In this document: positions 8,926-15,918 of the stretch, piece by piece
Numbering within the stretch: position 1 is the first letter of the stretch
Layout: each line of letters begins with the position of its first letter
Origin: Bacteroidota bacterium
GTDB lineage: Bacteria > Bacteroidota > Bacteroidia > 2-12-FULL-35-15
Length of the DNA stretch: 42,295 bases
NCBI GenBank assembly: GCA_947447995.1
Contig: CANFLQ010000012.1
Coordinates: forward strand, 1 to 42,295
Direction of reading: 5' to 3'
Made by a program: the position numbers and the translations under genes
Notes under the pieces: model-generated
What the model was told of the DNA's origin: nothing
The model's database searches: none
The model's input: only the letters and a program-made list of their open reading frames with translations

Positions 8926-10086
8926 TTAAAATTTTAAAATTGTTTGAATAACATGCTCTTGTTCTTCATTGCTCAACGAAGGATACATCGGTATACTCAA
9001 ACACTTTTCATAATACGCTTCCACCATAGGATAGTCGCCTTTTTTATGTCCCAATTGTTGATAGTAAGGCATCAGGTGAACTGGGACATAATGTACCTGT
9101 GGAAAAATATTGTTTTCACGTAAATGGTTGTATAGATCTAACCTATTTGTTATTTGAATTACATACAAGTGATAGGCGTTTCCTTCAAAAGAGGGAGGTT
9201 TTATTATTTTGGAATTGCTAAAAGCTGTATCGTATCTTTTTGCAAGCGTTTTTCTTCTTTCCAAATTTTTATCAGCACGTGTTAGCTGAGAAATCCCTAA
9301 CGCTGCTTGAAAATCAGTTAATCTATAATTATAACCTAATTCCTGCATTTCATAATACCAACCTCCTTGCGCAATATCGTCAAAATTATTTTTGTATTTA
9401 TTTTGTTCTTTAACGATGCCATGCGTTCGTAATAAAATAAGTTTTTCGTAAAACTCTTTATTGTTGGTGGTAATCATACCTCCTTCGCCCGTAGCGATAT
9501 GCTTTACAGGATGAAAAGAGAATATTGCCAAATCGGCAAAAATGCTATTCCCGCATTTCTGTTTTTTGTTTTTACTATCGATAAAATATCCTCCGGGAGC
9601 ATGACAGGCGTCTTCAATTATCCAGCAACCAAATTCGTCTGCCAGTTTTCTGAATGCTTCCAGATCTATAGTATTTCCTGCAAAATCTACTGGTATAATT
9701 CCTTGAAAATATCCTTTCGGATGTTTTTCTAATAAGGCTCTTACTTTGTTAATGTCGAGCAAAAATGTATTCGGATCAATATCTACAAAAAATACTTCTC
9801 CGCCACAATAACGAATACAATTTGCTGAGGCTGCAAAAGTTAAAGGCGTTGTTATTACACGGGATTTATTATTTACACCAAGTGCCATCGCACATAAGTG
9901 CAACGCCGCTGTTCCGTTGGAAACAGCAACTGAATAGTTGGATCCTATATACTCTGAAAATTTTTCCTCAAATATAGGAATTGTTGGACCTTGAGTTAAA
10001 AAGTCGGATTTTAATACTGAAACAACAGCTTCAATATCAGCTTCAGAAATTGTTTGACGACCGTATGGGATTATTTTCGAGTTCAC
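8926..10086 (-). CDS. pseC: UDP-4-amino-4,6-dideoxy-N-acetyl-L-altrosamine transaminase
   Basis: This 386-residue DegT/DnrJ/EryC1 aminotransferase uses PLP and glutamate to aminate the 4-keto sugar made by PseB. The PLP lysine is in SFHPVKHIATGEGG (K195), the PLP-phosphate region is SNGTAALHL (56-64), and IIEDACHAPGG (156-166) holds the ring-binding aspartate. The N-terminus IPYGRQTISEADI matches the PseC subfamily. The start is GTG at 10086; no better ATG exists before the conserved N-terminus. It begins 3 bases after the pseB stop. The family length is normal. Together with pseB and pseI it fixes the pathway as pseudaminate rather than legionaminate. Confidence 0.92.
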   Translation of the reverse strand: MNSKIIPYGRQTISEADIEAVVSVLKSDFLTQGPTIPIFEEKFSEYIGSNYSVAVSNGTAALHLCAMALGVNNKSRVITTPLTFAASANCIRYCGGEVFFVDIDPNTFLLDINKVRALLEKHPKGYFQGIIPVDFAGNTIDLEAFRKLADEFGCWIIEDACHAPGGYFIDSKNKKQKCGNSIFADLAIFSFHPVKHIATGEGGMITTNNKEFYEKLILLRTHGIVKEQNKYKNNFDDIAQGGWYYEMQELGYNYRLTDFQAALGISQLTRADKNLERRKTLAKRYDTAFSNSKIIKPPSFEGNAYHLYVIQITNRLDLYNHLRENNIFPQVHYVPVHLMPYYQQLGHKKGDYPMVEAYYEKCLSIPMYPSLSNEEQEHVIQTILKF

Positions 10087-10089
10087 AAT

Positions 10090-11106
10090 TTATACAGTAA
10101 AATTAGCATCAACATGTTCAATAATTAATTTACGGATATCATCAATTCCAATCCATTCTTTGTTTTCACTTGAATTGTATTGAAACCCTTGTGTAACAGG
10201 CAATGCTTTAAAATGTTTGATATATTCTTGTAAATTGAATAAAGGCAATTGAGGAAGGATAGCATAATATTTACCCAAATCGTATGTAGTAAACGAATCG
10301 GAGGATGTTATCATCTCTTCATGAATTTTTTCTCCCGGACGAATACCTACAATATTTTGTTTGCAAGCTGGACCAATTGCAGTTGCAACATCAACAATTT
10401 TATATGAAGGTATTTTAGGTACAAATATTTCACCGCCCCAAGCAGTTTCCATAGCATGTAATACCATGTCCACCCCACCTTGCAAAGAAATGTTGAAGCG
10501 AGTCATATTGGGGTCAGTTATGGGTAATATACCATCTTTTTTCTTTTTCATAAAAAAGGGGATAACTGAACCATTGGAACCCATTACATTTCCGTAACGA
10601 ACAACCGAAAATTTAATATCCGCTTTTCCTCTGATATTGTTAGCAGCTACAAATAATTTGTCAGAACATAATTTGGTTGCACCATATAAATTTATAGGCG
10701 CAGCAGCTTTATCCGTGGATAAAGCAACTACATTTTTTACACCCATTTCCAAACACGCATTGATAACATTTTCTGCACCCAACACATTTGTTTTAACACA
10801 TTCCATTGGATTATATTCAGCTATTGGCACATGCTTCATAGCGGCAGCGTGTATAACATATTCAATCTCATTGAATGCTTTTTTTAGTCTGTCAAAATCA
10901 CGAACATCGCCAATAAAATAACGTATTGCAGGGTATTTATCTTTTGGATATTCTTGAGCCATTTCAAACTGTTTTTGTTCATCTCTTGAAAAGATAACAA
11001 GACGTTTTATTGAAGGAAATTTCGCCAATATATTTTTAGTAAGGTGCTTGCCCAATGAACCTGTACCTCCGGTAATTAAAATTGATTTCCCGTTTAAATC
11101 CAACAT
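10090..11106 (-). CDS. pseB: UDP-N-acetylglucosamine 4,6-dehydratase (inverting)
   Basis: This protein of about 338 residues is a short-form SDR of the FlaA1/PseB group. It dehydrates and C5-epimerises UDP-GlcNAc to the 4-keto-6-deoxy-L-arabino-hexulose, the entry step of pseudaminic acid synthesis. NAD(P) binding is shown by SILITGGTGSLGKH near the start; the active site is in STDKAAAPINLYGATK, with the variant catalytic Asp-Lys and YxxxK typical of the family. The ATG at 11106 (MLDLNGKSILI) is preferred to an in-frame TTG at 11133, because it matches the family N-terminus and the TTG lies inside the -7 promoter box at 11131-11138. It is the first gene of the pse operon. Confidence 0.93.
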   Translation of the reverse strand: MLDLNGKSILITGGTGSLGKHLTKNILAKFPSIKRLVIFSRDEQKQFEMAQEYPKDKYPAIRYFIGDVRDFDRLKKAFNEIEYVIHAAAMKHVPIAEYNPMECVKTNVLGAENVINACLEMGVKNVVALSTDKAAAPINLYGATKLCSDKLFVAANNIRGKADIKFSVVRYGNVMGSNGSVIPFFMKKKKDGILPITDPNMTRFNISLQGGVDMVLHAMETAWGGEIFVPKIPSYKIVDVATAIGPACKQNIVGIRPGEKIHEEMITSSDSFTTYDLGKYYAILPQLPLFNLQEYIKHFKALPVTQGFQYNSSENKEWIGIDDIRKLIIEHVDANFTV

Positions 11107-11130
11107 AATATATGATATTATAATAAGAGT

Positions 11131-11162
11131 CAAATTTAAGCAGAGTTTATTGAAATACCAAA
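11131..11162 (-). promoter_or_regulatory. Bacteroidota-type promoter of the pse operon
   Basis: On the minus strand the sequence is TTTG (11162-11159), a 20-base spacer, then TAAATTTG (11138-11131). This is an exact match to the Bacteroidota consensus TTTG-N19-21-TAnnTTTG. The transcript would start near 11124, about 20 bases before the pseB ATG. The match is direct; activity is inferred. It separates the pse operon from the acetyltransferase gene just upstream. Confidence 0.65.
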
Positions 11163-11213
11163 GATTAAAAAAAAACGAAGAATGATGTAAAATCTCCTTG
11201 TTTTAATGGAGTA

Positions 11214-11879
11214 TTAAGAGTTGAACTCGTTAATGTTTTTAAATTTGTGTTTATTAGCTTTGAGCCAATCCAAATTGTTGTCCCACCATTTGAAATTTTG
11301 AAGAAATTCGATTTTTTCCTTCGTAAAACGATATTTAATTATTTTAGCAGGAATACCTCCTACAATACTATAGGGTTCAATATCTTTTGTAACAACAGCT
11401 CCAGAGCCAATGATAGCACCATTGCCAATTTTTATACCATATTTGATAGTAACATTGTTGCCTATCCATACATCGTTTCCTATTTCTGTTGTAGGGAATT
11501 CATCGAATAAGTTTTTTTCAACGATTACTAATCCAGAAGATTGCCCTAAAGTAGAATAAAATAAAGGATGACTGGATACAAATTCTGAAGATGGATGCGC
11601 CCCCATTCCTGTATTTACATTGGGCCCTATACAGGTAAATTTTCCGACTTTAGTATTGTAAATTTGTGAATTGCGAGCTACATAACTAAAATCGCCCAAC
11701 TCTGAATTTAGCATACGTGTGTATTTGTATACAGTATTGTATTGATTGAATTTACAACCACTAATTTCTGTCATATATTCCAAGTACAAATGTTGCTTTT
11801 TGTATTTATACTCCAATGTCCATTTTGTGAATAGCCATCTAAGCCAATATGTAAAAGGGTTTTGAAATAGCGCTTTCAT
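11214..11879 (-). CDS. Left-handed beta-helix (hexapeptide) O-acetyltransferase, CatB/WbbJ type
   Basis: About 221 residues. From about residue 60 to 190 the protein is built of hexapeptide repeats (for example IGNDVWIGNNVTIKYGIKIG and IGSGAVVTKDIEPYSIVGG), with the TGMGAHPSSEFVSSHPLFYS loop typical of CatB-like antibiotic and sugar O-acetyltransferases. The histidine in GAHP is the likely catalytic base. It would transfer acetyl from acetyl-CoA to a sugar hydroxyl of the local glycan. The ATG at 11879 is chosen over a TTG at 11882; it overlaps the upstream stop by one base (TGATG), so the gene is coupled to the NGPSLK-motif protein gene. Confidence 0.85.
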   Translation of the reverse strand: MKALFQNPFTYWLRWLFTKWTLEYKYKKQHLYLEYMTEISGCKFNQYNTVYKYTRMLNSELGDFSYVARNSQIYNTKVGKFTCIGPNVNTGMGAHPSSEFVSSHPLFYSTLGQSSGLVIVEKNLFDEFPTTEIGNDVWIGNNVTIKYGIKIGNGAIIGSGAVVTKDIEPYSIVGGIPAKIIKYRFTKEKIEFLQNFKWWDNNLDWLKANKHKFKNINEFNS

Positions 11880-12760
11880 CAATTGTTGGGTAGTTTTATT
11901 CGTTCAAAGGCATCAATAAAAGTAACTTCGCTGGCATTATAAATCTTACATTGTTTATATTTTGAATACTCTTTAAGTGCGAAATACCCAAGAAAGACTT
12001 TACTCAAAGTTGTAAATATTTCATGCGTTTTAAAAGTTTCATCTATGTGAACTCCTTTTTTAAAGGGCTTATACGTTATCTTTTCTTCGCCATCATAAAA
12101 ATGCAAATCTTTAAAACACAATATATTGTTTTCGTCTAGAAGCATATTTTGATGCCAAGTATGATCTGCTCCTACTAAAAATATTTTTTTAAATCCTATA
12201 TTAATGGATAAAAAAATACTAGCTACTAATACGTTTTGCGATTGAGGCATAGCCATGTTTTTTGTGTAAAAAAAATGTGCGATTGAGGGAAAACCTTTAA
12301 AAACAGTATAGTTGAAATAATTTAAGTGTATGTTTTTATTGGAAGCAAACAAATCTGTAAATCGCTTACTTTTTGCAGCAATTTTTGGAACAAATAATTG
12401 AATATCCCAAGTTGTTTTTGTGCGTAAATCTTCTAAAGTATCTAACATTAACTTATTATCACTTACCCACCAACTGGGGTCACTTATTACATAATATTGA
12501 GGTTTTAACAATGTATATTCTTTAGTTGTACAATAACTATTTACACATACTAAAGAATGTTTTTTGAAAAAAAGCGGATTGTTTTGTAATGAAGTTTTTA
12601 AAGATGGCCCATTTCCTAAAATAATACATACTTCATTTTCGGCTTTAGGTAAACGAATATTAAATTTTGAAAGGATTATTATTTTAAGCAGTGAAATAAT
12701 TGTGTTCACAAACTGCTCAATCAATTGACTAAATTTTATATATATATTCTCTATCAACAT
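11879..12760 (-). CDS. NGPSLK-motif protein, GT42/DUF115-like; candidate nonulosonate transferase
   Basis: This 293-residue protein has an N-terminal hydrophobic stretch (about 15-32), then IILGNGPSLK (46-55), and SQNVLVASIFLSINIGFKKI (174-193) leading into FLVGADHTW (194-202). The same layout, an N-terminal GNGPSLK and a later helix followed by a strand and a G-x-D motif, occurs in GT42 sialyltransferases (Campylobacter Cst-II) and in the DUF115/MptE-like family that includes Maf flagellin nonulosonate transferases. No family assignment is certain. It is next to an O-acetyltransferase (one-base overlap) and directly upstream of the pse operon. A TACATTTG -7-like box lies 7 bases before the ATG. 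A pseudaminyltransferase role is inferred. Confidence 0.5.
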   Translation of the reverse strand: MLIENIYIKFSQLIEQFVNTIISLLKIIILSKFNIRLPKAENEVCIILGNGPSLKTSLQNNPLFFKKHSLVCVNSYCTTKEYTLLKPQYYVISDPSWWVSDNKLMLDTLEDLRTKTTWDIQLFVPKIAAKSKRFTDLFASNKNIHLNYFNYTVFKGFPSIAHFFYTKNMAMPQSQNVLVASIFLSINIGFKKIFLVGADHTWHQNMLLDENNILCFKDLHFYDGEEKITYKPFKKGVHIDETFKTHEIFTTLSKVFLGYFALKEYSKYKQCKIYNASEVTFIDAFERIKLPNN

Positions 12761-12830
12761 TAGTTTACAAATGTAAATAAAATAAAGATTATATATAGTC
12801 TATTTTAAAAATGGTTGGCAGCATTTTAAG

Positions 12831-12863
12831 TTTGGATAATCTCCTTTAATTTAGTTAATATTG
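12831..12863 (+). promoter_or_regulatory. Probable promoter of the FkbM-GT2-flippase unit
   Basis: TTTG (12831-12834), a 21-base spacer and TAATATTG (12856-12863) match the Bacteroidota promoter consensus with one mismatch in the -7 box. The predicted start is about 20-25 bases before the ATG at 12893. Only the sequence match supports this. Confidence 0.45.
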
Positions 12864-12892
12864 TAACACACTAATTTTATAAAGGTTACCTG

Positions 12893-13621
12893 ATGAATAG
12901 TTTTGAGCGTATAACTAAAAAAATATTTCAAAGTTTTGGAATTCTTATTCGTAAATATAATCCTGCAACAAGTGAAGAATTAAGAAGAATTAAACTTTTA
13001 GAGCATTACAATATTGATTTGGTATTTGATATTGGTGCAAATAAAGGACAATACGCTTCAGGAATTATTGATGCTGGATATAAAAATAAGATAGTTTCTT
13101 TTGAGCCATTATCGTCCGTTTATAATATTATTGAAAATGAAAGTAAAAAATACAGTAATTGGGTTGTAGCTCCACGATGTGCTATTGGGGCTAAAAAAGA
13201 AGAAATTGAAATAAATATATCCAACAATTCGGTGAGTAGCACGTTATTAAATATGATGAATTCTCATATTGAAGCAGCTCCAGATTCTAGAATTATAGGA
13301 AAAGAAAAGGTGCAGGTTTTTCCTCTTGATGAAATTTCAGTAAATTATACTAAGGGAGCGAAAAATATTTTCCTTAAAATTGATGTTCAGGGTTTTGAAG
13401 AAGAAGTGTTAAAAGGTGCAAAATTAATGATTGATAAAGCAAAAGGTGTTGAAATGGAAATTTCTTTAATTCCTTTATATGAAAATCAACATTGGTTATT
13501 ACCGCAAGTGCTTGAATATATGACTAAAAAAGGGTTTTTAATGACTAGTATCGTTCCTGCTTTCACAGATCATAAAACTGGAAAAGTTTTGCAGTGTAAT
13601 GGAATCTTTTTCCGCTCTTAA
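12893..13621 (+). CDS. FkbM-family SAM-dependent methyltransferase
   Basis: This 242-residue protein has the FkbM hallmarks: LVFDIGANKGQYA (43-55) as motif I, VSFEPLSSVY (68-77) as motif II, and IFLKIDVQGFEEEVLKGA (159-176), the strongly conserved block of the family. FkbM proteins O-methylate sugars or other small molecules, often in O-antigen and capsule clusters. It is the first gene of a plus-strand unit with a GT2 glycosyltransferase 8 bases downstream and a flippase after that. A sugar hydroxyl is the likely target, but which one is unknown. Confidence 0.88.
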   Translation: MNSFERITKKIFQSFGILIRKYNPATSEELRRIKLLEHYNIDLVFDIGANKGQYASGIIDAGYKNKIVSFEPLSSVYNIIENESKKYSNWVVAPRCAIGAKKEEIEINISNNSVSSTLLNMMNSHIEAAPDSRIIGKEKVQVFPLDEISVNYTKGAKNIFLKIDVQGFEEEVLKGAKLMIDKAKGVEMEISLIPLYENQHWLLPQVLEYMTKKGFLMTSIVPAFTDHKTGKVLQCNGIFFRS

Positions 13622-13629
13622 ATTTTCAA

Positions 13630-14382
13630 ATGCAGTTTATGCCAAAAATTAGCATTATAACTGTTGTATACAACGCGGAGGGATTGATAGAACGTACTAT
13701 AAAAAGTGTGCTTTGTCAAACATATCCAAGTGTTGAATATGTTATTATTGATGGTGCTTCTACGGATGGAACACTTAAAATTATTGAAAAATACCAATCA
13801 ACTATTAAAACCCTTATTTCTGAAAAAGATACAGGTATTTACGATGCTATGAATAAGGGGTTGGCATTGGCAACAGGCGACTATGTAATCTTTTTAAATG
13901 CCGGCGATGAATTACAATCGGAAACTACACTTGAAAATGTTTTTAAAAATGTAAAGGATGCGGATGTTTATTATGGTAATACCCAAGTGGCAGACCTTAA
14001 CGGCAATATTTTGGGCGAAAGAAGATTGAGTCCTCCAGAAAACTTAACATGGAAAAGTTTTAAGTTTGGTATGACTGTTTCACATCAATCGTTTATTGCA
14101 AAACGGACTTTATGCGAGCCATATAGTATGGATTATCGTTTGGCTTCTGATATTGATTGGATAATTAAAATACTTAAAAAGTCAAATAAGATCGTAAATA
14201 CTCATATTTATATCTCTAAATTTTTAGAAGGTGGGCTTACCAGTAAACTTAGGAAATTAGCTTGGACAGAGCGTTTTTATGTGTTAGTCAAGCATTATGG
14301 CTTTATTCAAACAGTTATAAATCACCTATTTATTGCCATTCGTTTTTTGATTCAAAAAATTACGCGTAAATCAATGACTTAA
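13630..14382 (+). CDS. Family 2 glycosyltransferase
   Basis: This 250-residue GT-A enzyme starts with KISIITVVYNAE and continues with YVIIDGASTDGT and the metal-binding FLNAGDE (DXD equivalent is A-G-D), as in WcaA/PglI-like enzymes annotated for colanic acid and O-antigen synthesis. SDIDWIIKI corresponds to the conserved ED/D-W region near the acceptor site. There is no membrane anchor except weak hydrophobicity near the C-terminus. Two ATGs fit, 13630 and 13639; the second gives the compact family N-terminus MPKISI. It likely adds a sugar to the lipid-linked unit exported by the flippase 19 bases downstream. Confidence 0.88.
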   Translation: MQFMPKISIITVVYNAEGLIERTIKSVLCQTYPSVEYVIIDGASTDGTLKIIEKYQSTIKTLISEKDTGIYDAMNKGLALATGDYVIFLNAGDELQSETTLENVFKNVKDADVYYGNTQVADLNGNILGERRLSPPENLTWKSFKFGMTVSHQSFIAKRTLCEPYSMDYRLASDIDWIIKILKKSNKIVNTHIYISKFLEGGLTSKLRKLAWTERFYVLVKHYGFIQTVINHLFIAIRFLIQKITRKSMT

Positions 14383-14401
14383 TTTTACTGTCATTTCACA
14401 A

Positions 14402-15871
14402 ATGGGATCAATAAAAAAGCAAGGAATTAAAAATGCTATTATCACCTATTCGGGTGTGATGATTGGGTTTGCGAGTCTTATGTTTATTCAACCCAACTTA
14501 TTGAACCCCGAAGAACTAGGTTTAACACGTATTTTAATTGCAGCTGCAAGTTTACTGGCAACCATATTGCCGATGGGCGTTACAGTGGTTACAGCTAAGT
14601 TTTTTCCATACTTTAGAAACAAAGAAAAAAAACACCATGGCTTTTTTGGATTAATGCTGTTGTTCCCGATTGTTGGTGCTATTTTGTGTGGCATTTTAGT
14701 ATATGCTTTTAAAGATAGTATTATACAGCAATACATTCAGCAATCGCTTTTATTCACTCAGTTTTTTGATTTTCTTTTACCTTTTGCAATCATCATAAGT
14801 TTTAATATGGCGCTTAATGCCTATTCTGCTTCACTTTTTAAAACTACGCTCACATTATTGTTTGAAGGTGTAATTACCCGAATACTATTTATTTTATTGT
14901 TGGTTATCTATTATTTACATTGGGTTGATTTGGTTCAATTTATGTATTTATTTGTTGCTATTTATTTATTGCAAGCTATAGCTATGATTATCTATATATA
15001 TGCCATTGATAAACCATCTTTAAAAATTGATTCGGGTCATTTGAGATCAATAGGTGCAGGGAAAATCATCAAATTTGGTTTGCTGTTTACACTTGCAGGT
15101 TTTTCATCCATTAGTTTAAAACATTTAGATACCATCATGATTGGGAAATATTTAAGCCTTGAAAATGTGGGTATTTTTTCTGTTGCTGCATATCTTGCCT
15201 TGGTAATTGAAATTCCATTAACTTCCTTGGAGCGCATCACTAATTTTAAAGTGTCGCAAGCATGGGCGAATAAAGATATTGAAAGTATTAAAAGTATATA
15301 TTATCAATCTGTTAAATACCTAATGCTTATAGGCGGATTGATATTGGTTGGTATTGTTTTAAATATTCACGACCTTTTAAGCTTATTGCCTGCCGCATAT
15401 CAAAAAGGAGAATCCGTTGCAATAATTGCTTGTATTGGAGGTTTTTTTAACATAGCAACGGGAGTTAATACTTCCATAATCTTTACGTCTGATAAATATA
15501 AGTATGGAACTTATTTGTTGTTTTTTTTATTCGTTCTTGCTATAGTTTTAAATATACTTTTTATTCCAAGGTATGGTATTGAGGGGGCTGCAATTGCCAC
15601 AGCTTTATCAGCGGGTATCTATAATTTTTTGAAGTATTTAATAATATTAAAAAATTTTAAAATGCAGCCTTTTGACGGTTCAAGTTTTAAAATAATTTTG
15701 ATAATTCTTATTGTATTTACGGTTTGTTACTTTTTACCATCTTTTGAAAATGTAATAGTATCCATGTTATTTAAGTCGGGCATTATTACAATTATCTATT
15801 TGGGCTTAACCTATTCGCTAAACATTGTGCCCGAGTTTCACAAATACATTCCTTTTATAAAGAGCAAATAA
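14402..15871 (+). CDS. Wzx-type oligosaccharide flippase (second paralogue)
   Basis: This 489-residue MOP-superfamily transporter has around 12-14 transmembrane helices. The N-terminus MGSIKKQGIKNAIITYSG, the KFFPYF-NKEKKHHGF stretch and the FKMQPFDG segment are shared with the flippase at 2329, so the two come from a duplication. It is the last gene of the FkbM-GT2 unit. Having two related flippases at opposite ends of the locus suggests two exported glycans or repeat-unit lipids, or an older duplication with divergent specificities. The gene converges with the M1 peptidase gene across a 44-base repeat-like gap. Confidence 0.86.
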   Translation: MGSIKKQGIKNAIITYSGVMIGFASLMFIQPNLLNPEELGLTRILIAAASLLATILPMGVTVVTAKFFPYFRNKEKKHHGFFGLMLLFPIVGAILCGILVYAFKDSIIQQYIQQSLLFTQFFDFLLPFAIIISFNMALNAYSASLFKTTLTLLFEGVITRILFILLLVIYYLHWVDLVQFMYLFVAIYLLQAIAMIIYIYAIDKPSLKIDSGHLRSIGAGKIIKFGLLFTLAGFSSISLKHLDTIMIGKYLSLENVGIFSVAAYLALVIEIPLTSLERITNFKVSQAWANKDIESIKSIYYQSVKYLMLIGGLILVGIVLNIHDLLSLLPAAYQKGESVAIIACIGGFFNIATGVNTSIIFTSDKYKYGTYLLFFLFVLAIVLNILFIPRYGIEGAAIATALSAGIYNFLKYLIILKNFKMQPFDGSSFKIILIILIVFTVCYFLPSFENVIVSMLFKSGIITIIYLGLTYSLNIVPEFHKYIPFIKSK

Positions 15872-15885
15872 TTATTGGGAAATCA

Positions 15886-15918
15886 GTTTACTATTTACTA
15901 TTTGCTATTCACTAACTA
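15886..15918. repeat. Short ACTATTT-type tandem repeat
   Basis: The gap between two convergent genes is filled by degenerate 7-base words: TTTACTA, TTTACTA, TTTGCTA, TTCACTA. Low-complexity words like this recur in Bacteroidota intergenic regions. No stem or poly-T tract is obvious, so it is not called a terminator. Confidence 0.5.

Noticed and set aside
15037-15240. Minus-strand reading frame inside the second flippase gene
   Set aside because: It overlaps a well-supported membrane protein, has no recognisable motif and no promoter.
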